From NCBI GenBank assembly GCA_021789355.1, contig JAJYJR010000240.1:1-8511 (forward strand): a stretch of 8,511 nt of DNA, read 5' to 3'. A program made the position numbers and the translations under genes. This stretch comes from Chloroflexota bacterium (GTDB lineage: Bacteria; Chloroflexota; Limnocylindria; Limnocylindrales; CSP1-4). A model generated the notes under the pieces. The model had not been told where the DNA came from. It ran no database searches and worked only from the letters and a program-made list of their open reading frames with translations. The first letter of the stretch is position 1, and each line of letters begins with the position of its first letter. Positions 1-4,669 of this stretch are shown here, piece after piece.

Positions 1-2
1 GG

Positions 3-149
3 GGAGGCGAGCGGGGTACAGCCACCCGCCTCGCGCTCCGCTCGGGTTCTACGCCCGGCTGCCCTTGGTGCGACCTCCGGCAGCCCATCCATTCTATCCC
101 CCGCCCGCGGGCTGTAAACCCCCCGCCCGGATCCGAAACTACCCATTGA
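3..149 (+). CDS. Possible C-terminal tail of an upstream gene (partial, 5' end outside window)
   Basis: This frame is open from the window edge to a TGA at 147-149, giving about 48 residues with a CPWC knuckle at residues 20-23 of the visible part (bases 60-71). The stop lies inside the TTGACA hexamer of promoter P1, read as ACC CAT TGA. The genes at 202-435 and 5319-5621 end the same way, which is the main reason to consider it real. Against it, the two other forward frames are also open for much of this stretch, third-position GC is only about 70% in this frame, and a strong inverted repeat sits at 57-85. The region may instead be non-coding. No function can be given. Confidence 0.3.
   Translation, partial: GGERGTATRLALRSGSTPGCPWCDLRQPIHSIPRPRAVNPPPGSETTH
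57..85. repeat. Inverted repeat / strong hairpin
   Basis: GGCTGCC (57-63) pairs perfectly with GGCAGCC (79-85). Inside the loop GGT (67-69) pairs with ACC (73-75) around GCG, so the whole can fold as a long stem with one small symmetric internal loop. There is no T-run after it on the + strand, so it is not a classical intrinsic terminator, although it sits where an upstream unit would end before P1. A weaker hairpin lies just upstream (7-11 GCGAG with 30-34 CTCGC, and 14-17 GGGT with 24-27 ACCC). A 10-bp perfect palindrome, GCCCGCGGGC, lies at 103-112. Confidence 0.45.
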
Positions 150-155
150 CAGACT
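118..155 (+). repeat. Extended upstream block of P1, shared with P2 (copy 1)
   Basis: The stretch CCCCGCCCGGAT, then a short variable triplet, then GAAACT, runs directly into the P1 core. The same arrangement recurs before P2 at 405-440, with two substitutions and one extra T. The identity therefore reaches about 25 bp upstream of the -35 hexamer, further than promoter constraint alone would require. The two copies are about 286 bp apart and flank the one-gene unit 202-435. Confidence 0.7.
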
Positions 156-201
156 GCTCCGGAGGGATTATGGTTAGCTCACCAGCAAGAGGAGAACGGG
201 G
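141..201 (+). promoter_or_regulatory. Promoter-leader cassette P1
   Basis: The -35 hexamer TTGACA (146-151, perfect consensus) is followed by 17 bp and the -10 hexamer TATGGT (169-174, 4/6). The predicted start is A181, 7 nt downstream. The leader 181-201 reads ACCAGCAAGAGGAGAAC and onward, with the Shine-Dalgarno AGAGGAG at 188-194, 7 nt before the ATG at 202. The core ACCCATTGACA (141-151) and the leader recur in P2-P4. A sigma70-type promoter is expected from the spacing and hexamers; the start point is inferred. Confidence 0.85.
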
Positions 202-435
202 ATGGATCAGCACCACCGCCACACCGCAGCCCCAGTGACCGTTACCGTGCAGGCCGACGATCCGCTGGTGGTCAACGGCTTCCGCGAGGTCGGCCAGCGG
301 GTGCGAGTCTGCAGCCGCTGCTGGCAGATGCTGGCCGTGACGAGCCACCGCACGACGGCCCGAACGTCCTTCCTCCACGTACAGGATGTAACTGCGAGCG
401 TCCTCCCCCGCCCGGATGTGAAACTTACCCATTGA
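202..435 (+). CDS. Small hypothetical protein with a CxxC knuckle, sole gene of unit P1
   Basis: The product is a 77-residue protein I do not recognise. It opens with a His-rich stretch (residues 4-7), followed by a strand-like VTVTV segment, and has one CSRC knuckle at residues 37-40. With only one Cys pair, metal binding would need nearby His residues or dimerisation. The ATG start is fixed by the P1 leader, with AGAGGAG 7 nt upstream. The last nine codons (PRPDVKLTH) lie inside the extended repeat of promoter P2, and the TGA stop at 433-435 is part of the P2 TTGACA hexamer. The C-terminus is thus dictated by the cassette, as if the cassette had landed in or replaced the original 3' end. 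It is the only gene between two cassettes. Confidence 0.75.
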   Translation: MDQHHRHTAAPVTVTVQADDPLVVNGFREVGQRVRVCSRCWQMLAVTSHRTTARTSFLHVQDVTASVLPRPDVKLTH

Positions 436-440
436 CAGAC
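405..440 (+). repeat. Extended upstream block of P2, shared with P1 (copy 2)
   Basis: This second copy of the CCCCGCCCGGAT...AAACTTACCCATTGACAGAC block matches 118-155. Here it is also coding, forming the last codons of the gene 202-435. Confidence 0.7.
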
Positions 441-488
441 CCGCGGCAGGGGGCTAGGCTAGCCTCACCAGCACAGGGGAGACACCCG
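427..488 (+). promoter_or_regulatory. Promoter-leader cassette P2
   Basis: The -35 TTGACA (432-437), a 17-bp spacer and the -10 TAGGCT (455-460, 3/6) are followed by the predicted start A467. The leader 467-488 (ACCAGCACAGGGGAGAC and onward) holds AGGGGAG at 475-481, 7 nt before the ATG at 489. The -10 lies within a small inverted repeat, GGCTA (452-456) and TAGCC (460-464), not shared by the other copies; it might be an operator or chance. P2 would drive nine genes (489-3928). Its -35 carries the stop codon of the preceding gene. Confidence 0.87.
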
Positions 489-740
489 ATGATCCAGACC
501 GCCGAGCGCGCCGTCCAGATCCGGCGAGCCCTCCGGCGCCAGTACCAGCAGGGGGCCGTGAACGAGGGGCTGTCGCTGGGGCCGGACGCGACGCGCGAGG
601 CAGTCGTCGAGTGCATCCAGAGCCTCCCGGCCGACAGCAACGCGTGGAAGCTTCGCCCCTGCTACGGGAACCGCCCAGCCGTCATCTGCGAGGCGTGTGG
701 TAAGCGGAAGGAGGAGCCGACCGATGGCCGTGCATCGTGA
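489..740 (+). CDS. Small hypothetical protein with a C-terminal CxxC, first gene of unit P2
   Basis: The product is 83 residues. The N-terminal two thirds look helical and Arg/Gln-rich (residues 5-22), and a VICEACGK knuckle sits at about residues 69-76, with further Cys residues at about 44 and 60. This could be a single zinc site or a disulfide-free knuckle. The family is not recognised. The ATG is chosen because it sits 7 nt after the leader Shine-Dalgarno. An upstream in-frame TTG at 432 lies inside the -35 box and cannot be on the transcript. The 3' end overlaps the next gene by 17 nt, and the next gene's AAGGAGGAG lies within this coding region. Confidence 0.8.
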   Translation: MIQTAERAVQIRRALRRQYQQGAVNEGLSLGPDATREAVVECIQSLPADSNAWKLRPCYGNRPAVICEACGKRKEEPTDGRAS

Positions 741-945
741 CCTGACCCACGTCGAGCAGGTGGACGCGGCGGCCGAGGAGATCGCCACCGTCGTCCGGAC
801 GTACAACCTCGACTCGGATACTCGCGAGAGGCTGAACGCGGCCCTGCTGGTCATCGAGCGAGTGCTGGACGCGAACCTACCCTACGACTACGAGGGGCAG
901 GCCATGCACCGCCTCCAGCAGATCATCCGCGAGGCACACCGATGA
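724..945 (+). CDS. Small hypothetical helical protein
   Basis: The product has 73 residues. Predicted content is mostly alpha-helical with alternating hydrophobic and acidic positions (VDAAAEEIATVVRTY, then LNAALLVIERVLDANL), which suggests a short helical hairpin or a dimerising protein. It has no Cys, unlike most neighbours, and no recognisable family. The ATG at 724 is favoured over the in-frame GTG at 697 because a near-perfect AAGGAGGAG lies at 708-716, 7 nt upstream. It overlaps the previous gene by 17 nt and the next by ATGA (942-945). Confidence 0.82.
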   Translation: MAVHRDLTHVEQVDAAAEEIATVVRTYNLDSDTRERLNAALLVIERVLDANLPYDYEGQAMHRLQQIIREAHR

Positions 946-1454
946 ACGCCACCGGTGAGCTACTGACCCTCGGTGAGATCTGCCAGCGCGACCGCAACGC
1001 CATCGAGGACGTGCGCGAGCGACTGCTGGCGGAGTACCCCGGCGCGCTGGGCATCCTCCGCGAGTACGACTTCGTGATCTGCCCCCGGGCGGACTACCGC
1101 CCGTACGAGCGCCAGAGCCGCGAGGCCGCCGTCCACGAGGAGCGGCGGCAGGCGGCGCGCAAGGCTGCGGAGCAGGCCGCGGCAATCCCCTACGGCGGAG
1201 GGATCGGCCAGTGTCAGATCGGCGTCATCGACGCGACCGGCTTCGGCCATCACCGCTGTAACGGGAAGGCGCGCTACGTGCGGCGCATCGAGCGTGACTC
1301 CGCGGGGGACGGCCGGATCGCGGTGTGTGCCGTCCACCGCACGGACCCCAAGTACGGCCGCTCGTTCCGCTACGTGACGCACTCCAACTCGTGGCAGGCG
1401 AGGTACGGCGACCGCGCCGCGGTCGAGGCCGTGGAACCGGAGTACCAGCCGTGA
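942..1454 (+). CDS. Hypothetical protein with a charged helix and a C-x14-C-x22-CxxH zinc-like site
   Basis: The product has 170 residues. The N-terminal ~55 residues are helical, and residues 56-82 form a highly charged Glu/Arg/Ala-rich helix that could be a coiled coil. A putative metal site follows: C91, C106, C129 and H132, in the pattern CQ...HRCNGKA...VCAVH. Small Cys/His modules of this shape are common in phage hypotheticals and usually unassigned; nucleic-acid or protein binding is only a guess. The ATG overlaps the previous stop as ATGA, with a weak GAGG at 931-934, so translation is probably coupled. The 3' end overlaps the next start as GTGA (1451-1454). Confidence 0.83.
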   Translation: MNATGELLTLGEICQRDRNAIEDVRERLLAEYPGALGILREYDFVICPRADYRPYERQSREAAVHEERRQAARKAAEQAAAIPYGGGIGQCQIGVIDATGFGHHRCNGKARYVRRIERDSAGDGRIAVCAVHRTDPKYGRSFRYVTHSNSWQARYGDRAAVEAVEPEYQP

Positions 1455-1699
1455 GCGCCGAGGCGAGGTGGAACGCCCTGCTGGCCGACATCGAGGCGGC
1501 TCGCCGTCGCCACGACCAGTCGGCGGCAGCCTATGCCGCAGGAGAGCGTCGGTACTGGTATTTCGTCAGCGAGACATTCTGCCCGGCCTGCATGCGGACT
1601 ACGACGCTGCGCGAGCGGGTCTACGGCGAGCGCCCGGAGCGATGGGAGGATCGTCATGAGCGGGACAACGAGAGCTACGACTACTGCGATGTCCTCTGA
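1451..1699 (+). CDS. Small hypothetical protein with a CPAC knuckle
   Basis: The product has 82 residues from a GTG start. A helical N-terminus (residues 4-34) is followed by an aromatic patch (RYWYFVSETF) and CPAC at residues 44-47, then a charged stretch and a lone C79 three residues from the end (CDVL). A second CxxC pair would be expected for a classical zinc ribbon, but only one Cys is present, so the site looks incomplete. GTG 1451 is preferred for its GTGA overlap and GGAG at 1439-1442; the frame is also open upstream to a possible start at 1325, which would overlap the previous gene heavily. The last 44 nt overlap the next gene. No family recognised. Confidence 0.75.
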   Translation: MSAEARWNALLADIEAARRRHDQSAAAYAAGERRYWYFVSETFCPACMRTTTLRERVYGERPERWEDRHERDNESYDYCDVL

Positions 1700-2012
1700 G
1701 GCCGGAAGCGCCGTTCAGGAGCCGCGGTCGGATGCCGCGAGTGGTATCCAGCACCTCAGCACCGAGACGTCGCTCTACGTCGTCTCCGAGGACCGCTACG
1801 TCGTCATGCTGGCGGCCAGCTACCCGGCCACGGGGTCCGACTCGGGCAACCCGGAGTTCGGCATGGCAGACGCGCGTGAGGCAGCCTACTGGGCGCTCCA
1901 GCTCACCCGCGACGCTGGCAGCGACGGAACGCACTGGTACGTGCTCGACCGGCAGACCGGCGAGGTCCACGACTACGAGCAGAGCGACCTTGCGAGGGGC
2001 GACGAGCGATGA
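1656..2012 (+). CDS. Hypothetical alpha/beta protein
   Basis: The product has 118 residues. A Ser/Thr/Ala-rich N-terminus of about 35 residues leads into a compact domain with strands (TSLYVVSEDRYVVMLAASY), a helix (ADAREAAYWALQLTRDA) and a final strand pair (HWYVLDRQTGEVHDYE). There is no Cys and no family I can name; the YVLDRQTGEV ending is a style seen in small phage proteins. The ATG at 1656 is chosen because GGGAGG (1644-1649) lies 6 nt before it. ATG 1689 is the alternative; it would shorten the overlap with the previous gene from 44 to 11 nt but has no good Shine-Dalgarno. The low-complexity residues 1-11 may thus be a by-product of the overlap. It overlaps the next gene as ATGA. Confidence 0.78.
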   Translation: MSGTTRATTTAMSSEAGSAVQEPRSDAASGIQHLSTETSLYVVSEDRYVVMLAASYPATGSDSGNPEFGMADAREAAYWALQLTRDAGSDGTHWYVLDRQTGEVHDYEQSDLARGDER

Positions 2013-2512
2013 ACCGAGACGACCCGTCCGGCAGGGAGCATGTCGTGAGCGAGCGGCAGGCACGCGACGACGCCATCGTCCGGGCCGAGATACACGCGGC
2101 CGACTGGCTGGTGTTCGCGAGGCTGGCGGTGCAGGTGCTCGCCTGCGAGCGGGAGGAGTTCACCACCGACGACGTGTGGCGGCTGCTGCACGAGCACGGC
2201 GTCCCCGACCCCGCGGAGCACCGCGCCATGTCGGGAGCGGTCGGGCGGGCGAGCCGGGGCGGCATGATTGAGTGGGCGCCGGAGACGCGCACCACCGAGC
2301 GTCCGGCGACGCACAACCACATGCGCCCGCAGCGCGTGTGGCGAAGCCTGATCGTCGGCCGCAAGCCGCCCGAGTGGCCGACCCCGGCCCGGCGCGTGCG
2401 CTGCCCCACGTGCGGCGCCGACCTGAGCCGGGTGGAGGTGACCGTCAGCCCGCGCTGGGTCCACGGCACCTGCCTGACGCACGGGCGGCTGCTGGTGAGG
2501 GTCGACCCGTGA
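2009..2512 (+). CDS. Winged-helix-like protein with C-terminal zinc ribbon
   Basis: The product has 167 residues. Residues ~20-115 fit a winged-helix arrangement: a long helix (DAIVRAEIHAADWLVFARL), the FTTDDVWRLL segment, a helix around the PAEHRAMSGAVGRASRGGMIEW recognition region, then a basic segment ending HMRPQRVWRSL. Small phage proteins of this plan (FTxDDV ... GxV ... R.G.I ... VWRSL) recur in actinobacterial phages and are usually hypothetical. The C-terminus carries a CPTC (132-135) and C155-x2-H158 site, consistent with a single zinc ion. DNA or RNA binding is an inference from the fold guess. The start has GAGGGG at 1994-1999; it overlaps upstream as ATGA and downstream as GTGA. 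Confidence 0.8.
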   Translation: MNRDDPSGREHVVSERQARDDAIVRAEIHAADWLVFARLAVQVLACEREEFTTDDVWRLLHEHGVPDPAEHRAMSGAVGRASRGGMIEWAPETRTTERPATHNHMRPQRVWRSLIVGRKPPEWPTPARRVRCPTCGADLSRVEVTVSPRWVHGTCLTHGRLLVRVDP

Positions 2513-3141
2513 ACGACTACCTTGCCGCCTGCCTCGCCCTGCCGCGCGCGCACGGCCTGCTCGGACGCGGGTTCGCCAGCTCGTCGTGGGACACGCTGCC
2601 GCCGATGCGGTGGAGCAAGGGGGATCGCGTCGACTACCGCTGGGACCTGATCCGGCGCTACGCGTTCGCCATCCCCACCGACGAGGCCGTGGCCGCGGTG
2701 GCCGCCCTCTCGCCGCTCGTCGAGATCGGCGCGGGACGCGGCTACTGGGCGCACCTGCTCCGCGAGGCAGGGGCCGACGTGCTGGCGTTCGACACCTACC
2801 CCCCGCGCTACGCCGACTCCGGCTGGTGGCGTCCCGGCGACGGGGAGCCGTGGACCCGGATCCTGCGGGGCGGCCCGGAACGCGCCGGTCGCTACCCCGA
2901 CCGGACGCTGTTCCTGTGCTGGCCGCCGTACGCCTCCGGCATGGCCGCGCGAGCCCTGCGGGCCTACGACCGGGCCGGGGGCCGACGCCTCGCGTACGTC
3001 GGGGAAGACGCCGGCGGCTGCACCGGGGACCGGGCGTTCCACGCGGCGCTGGAGCGGGACTGGCGGGCCGAGCGCGACGTCGACCTGCCGCGGTGGAGCG
3101 GCGTCCACGACCACCTGACGATCTACCGGAGGCAGCCATGA
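2509..3141 (+). CDS. Class I SAM-dependent methyltransferase-like protein
   Basis: The product has 210 residues from GTG, with GAGGG at 2497-2501. Motif I is clear: VEIGAGRGYWA with E72 to G78 forming the SAM-binding loop, followed by an acidic residue at the end of strand 2 (D95 in LAFDTYPP) that usually contacts the ribose. A CWPPY at 137-141 sits where Rossmann methyltransferases carry motif IV, and it resembles the (N/D/S)PPY catalytic tetrad of amino-methyltransferases with CW in place of the first residues. Upstream DLIRRYAFAIPTDEA and downstream VGEDAGGCTGD are further conserved-looking blocks of this bacterial family. The substrate is unknown: DNA, RNA, nucleotide and small molecule are all possible. 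It lies between a nucleic-acid-binding candidate and a family X polymerase, which hints at nucleic-acid metabolism. It ends in an ATGA overlap. Confidence 0.85.
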   Translation: MNDYLAACLALPRAHGLLGRGFASSSWDTLPPMRWSKGDRVDYRWDLIRRYAFAIPTDEAVAAVAALSPLVEIGAGRGYWAHLLREAGADVLAFDTYPPRYADSGWWRPGDGEPWTRILRGGPERAGRYPDRTLFLCWPPYASGMAARALRAYDRAGGRRLAYVGEDAGGCTGDRAFHAALERDWRAERDVDLPRWSGVHDHLTIYRRQP

Positions 3142-3314
3142 ACCCGGAGCCGATCGAGCGCGCGTGCGGCGTGTGTGGACGGGCCGCCGACCGGCAGCAT
3201 CCGTGTCGCTTCGAGGTCGGGTGTTCCTGCTGGCGCGTGCAGCCCTGCGACGGCACGGGACGGAAGGGCCGCCGGTTGCCGTTCCGCGTGGCAATCAGCA
3301 AGGGCCGTCCGTGA
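3138..3314 (+). CDS. Tiny Cys-rich protein between methyltransferase and polymerase
   Basis: The product has only 58 residues but contains seven likely metal ligands or redox cysteines: C10, C13, C23, C29, C31, C37, with H21 in addition. The order is CGVC, HPC, GCSC, then QPC, followed by a basic tail (GRKGRRLPFR). This could bind one or two zinc ions and be nucleic-acid associated through the tail; no family recognised. The start is convincing: CGGAGG at 3127-3132, 5 nt before the ATG, and an ATGA overlap with the methyltransferase. The frame stays open upstream only because of high GC. It overlaps the polymerase gene as GTGA (3311-3314), so all three are probably co-translated. Confidence 0.8.
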   Translation: MNPEPIERACGVCGRAADRQHPCRFEVGCSCWRVQPCDGTGRKGRRLPFRVAISKGRP

Positions 3315-3928
3315 GCAGCGGCGATCCGATCCCCTACGCCGAGGCGCTGCCCGTAGCGGAGCAGCTGCGGGACCTGCTGGCCCCCGACTGCGAGCGGGTC
3401 GTGATCGCGGGCAGCCTGCGGCGGCGGAAGGCGCTCGTGTCCGACATCGAGCTGGTGGCCGAGGCGCGCTACCGCGAGGAGGCCAGCGGCCTGTGGGGCG
3501 ACGCGGTACGGGTGGACGTGCTCGCCGAGCGGGTGGACGTACTGCGGGAGAGCGGGGTCCTCTCCGCTCGCCCGGTGATGCTCCACCGCGCCGACGGCTC
3601 CGAGGAGCTGCAGACGCGCGACGGCCCGGCCTACAAGGCGCTCACCTTCCGGGGGCTGCCGGTCGACCTGTTCGTCGTGGACCCGAGCCGCAGCGACTTC
3701 GGCGTGATCCTCACCATCCGCACCGGCCCGGCCGACTTCTCGCGTGAGCTGGTGACGCGCTGCCGGGCGTGGGGGCGGCGGGTGCAGGGCGGGCGGCTGT
3801 ATGCCCACGGGCAGTACGTCCCCTGCCCCGACGAGCGGACGTTCCTCGCGGCGGTCGGGATGCCGTGGCTGGAGCCGGAGGAGCGCGCCCCGGAGCGCGT
3901 GAAGCTGATGATGGCGGGCTCGCCGTGA
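3311..3928 (+). CDS. Compact DNA polymerase family X / nucleotidyltransferase
   Basis: The product has 205 residues from GTG (AAGGG at 3300-3304). The family X palm is recognisable: VVIAGSLRRRK with GSLRR at 34-38, then the metal ligands D45 and E47 in SDIELV, and the third carboxylate D119 in LPVDLFVV. FGVILTIRTGPADF (130-143) matches the FG...FTGS segment of Pol beta-type enzymes, and the C-terminus (ERTFLAAVGMPWLEPEER) matches the thumb pattern E..F..lGlp...P..R. It would add nucleotides to DNA ends or fill gaps, or transfer a nucleotide to another acceptor. The N-terminal 8-kDa lyase/HhH domain and any PHP domain are absent, so it is far shorter than Pol beta (335 aa). A 7-residue tandem duplication lies at 67-80. 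It is the last gene of unit P2, stopping 15 nt before the P3 -35. Confidence 0.87.
   Translation: MSSGDPIPYAEALPVAEQLRDLLAPDCERVVIAGSLRRRKALVSDIELVAEARYREEASGLWGDAVRVDVLAERVDVLRESGVLSARPVMLHRADGSEELQTRDGPAYKALTFRGLPVDLFVVDPSRSDFGVILTIRTGPADFSRELVTRCRAWGRRVQGGRLYAHGQYVPCPDERTFLAAVGMPWLEPEERAPERVKLMMAGSP
3509..3550 (+). repeat. 21-bp in-frame tandem duplication in the polymerase gene
   Basis: Two adjacent 21-bp units encode RVDVLAE and RVDVLRE (residues 67-73 and 74-80). They differ at four bases by eye. The unit lies between the second and third catalytic carboxylates, in a region that varies among family X members. Confidence 0.75.
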
Positions 3929-3937
3929 CGGCACCTT

Positions 3938-3998
3938 ACCCATTGACAGACTCGCGCGAATGGGGTACTCTGGCCTCACCAGCAAGGGAGAACGCGAG
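3938..3998 (+). promoter_or_regulatory. Promoter-leader cassette P3
   Basis: The -35 TTGACA (3943-3948), a 17-bp spacer and the -10 TACTCT (3966-3971, 3/6) are followed by the predicted start A3978. The leader 3978-3998 (ACCAGCAAGGGAGAAC and onward) has AAGGGAG at 3984-3990, 8 nt before the ATG at 3999. Unlike P2 and P4, the upstream gene ends before it: its TGA at 3926-3928 is followed by CGGCACCTTAC and then the core. P5 has the same 14-nt spacing between upstream stop and -35. Confidence 0.87.
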
Positions 3999-4226
3999 AT
4001 GCACTGGGTCCTCACCCCCGAGCAGGCGGCCGAGTACGTCGCCCGCGGGTTCGTCCACCGCCGTCAGGCCTGCTTCGACTGGTCGGCGACGTTCCGCCGC
4101 ATCGGCGGCGGCTCCTGCACCGTCCGGCCCTACCGCGACGGGCAGCTGCTCGTGCAGGCGACCGGCACCCGCCGCGCCATCGAGTACGTCGAGGACACGA
4201 TCCGGTCGCTGGAGGCCGCGCGGTGA
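3999..4226 (+). CDS. Small hypothetical protein, first gene of unit P3
   Basis: The product has 75 residues. The layout is helix (LTPEQAAEYVARGF), strands around FDWSATFRRIGGGSCTVRPYRDGQLLVQA, then a C-terminal helix (RRAIEYVEDTIRSLEAA), a compact alpha-beta-beta-beta-alpha look. It has two isolated Cys residues and no metal motif. The family is not recognised. The ATG is fixed by the leader Shine-Dalgarno; an upstream in-frame TTG/GTG-type start near 3960 would fall between the -35 and -10 boxes and so cannot be used from P3. It overlaps the next gene as GTGA. Confidence 0.8.
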   Translation: MHWVLTPEQAAEYVARGFVHRRQACFDWSATFRRIGGGSCTVRPYRDGQLLVQATGTRRAIEYVEDTIRSLEAAR

Positions 4227-4669
4227 ACGCGATCAGCACGACCCCGTGGGCGCGGGGGCTGGTCTCGCCCGATGAGCTGGCAACGATCCGCGCCGAGGCG
4301 GCGGCGGTGCGGGCGCACGTGAACCTCTCGGCGCGGTCCCCGCGCGGGCCGCTCCACGCCGAGGTCTGGACGCTGGGGCCGAATGCCGCCCGGGTCGACC
4401 TGCTACGGGACGACGGGCCGAGCGCCTACGTCCTTGCGCAGGTGCGGCAGGTGCTGGACCCGACCCCCGCCCCGCAGACCTGCCCCGAGTGCGGGGACCC
4501 GCTGGCGGACGGGCAGGCTATCTGCGCGGAGTGTTGTGACCACGCGCAGGTCGAGACGCGCGATGAGGCGGACGGGCGCGAGGGCGGGCGACCGCACGAG
4601 TGGGTGAGCCGCTGCGAGGACTGCGGGTCGGTCGTGGAGTTCGACGGGGAAGGATGGAGGGCATCGTGA
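4223..4669 (+). CDS. Hypothetical protein with two C-terminal zinc-knuckle units
   Basis: The product has 148 residues from GTG (GGAGG at 4211-4215). The N-terminal ~80 residues hold a helix (SPDELATIRAEAAAVRAHV), strands (HAEVWTLGPNAARVDLL) and another helix (AYVLAQVRQVLD). Residues 87-104 form a four-Cys ribbon, CPEC then CAEC (C87, C90, C101, C104), followed directly by C105-D-H107. A third knuckle, CEDC (131-134), follows H125 and leads into a short strand and DGEGWR. Two metal sites are plausible. Similar ribbons serve nucleic-acid or protein binding; nothing here identifies the partner. It overlaps the next gene as GTGA (4666-4669). Confidence 0.82.
   Translation: MNAISTTPWARGLVSPDELATIRAEAAAVRAHVNLSARSPRGPLHAEVWTLGPNAARVDLLRDDGPSAYVLAQVRQVLDPTPAPQTCPECGDPLADGQAICAECCDHAQVETRDEADGREGGRPHEWVSRCEDCGSVVEFDGEGWRAS

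Noticed and set aside
30..70. Possible tRNA T-arm (GGG TTCTACG CCC)
   Set aside because: The loop has T instead of the usual purine after TTC, no matching anticodon stem can be folded at the right distance, and the 5' acceptor strand would be outside the window.
57..100. Intrinsic terminator at the GGCTGCC/GGCAGCC hairpin
   Set aside because: The stem is strong but no T-run follows on the + strand, so only a structured element is reported.
139..432. Minus-strand 97-residue frame opposite the first gene
   Set aside because: It would read through two promoter cassettes and has no ribosome binding site or family; the + strand gene has a promoter, leader and Shine-Dalgarno.
452..464. GGCTA-GGC-TAGCC as an operator over the P2 -10
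   Set aside because: A 5-bp repeat is short, occurs only at P2 and is easily chance; it is noted in the P2 entry but not claimed.
1903..4015. Very long minus-strand open frames (463 and 680 residues)
   Set aside because: They are Arg/Pro/Ala-rich with no domain, lie antisense to a tight series of well-supported + strand genes with recognisable families, and are expected shadows in GC-rich DNA.
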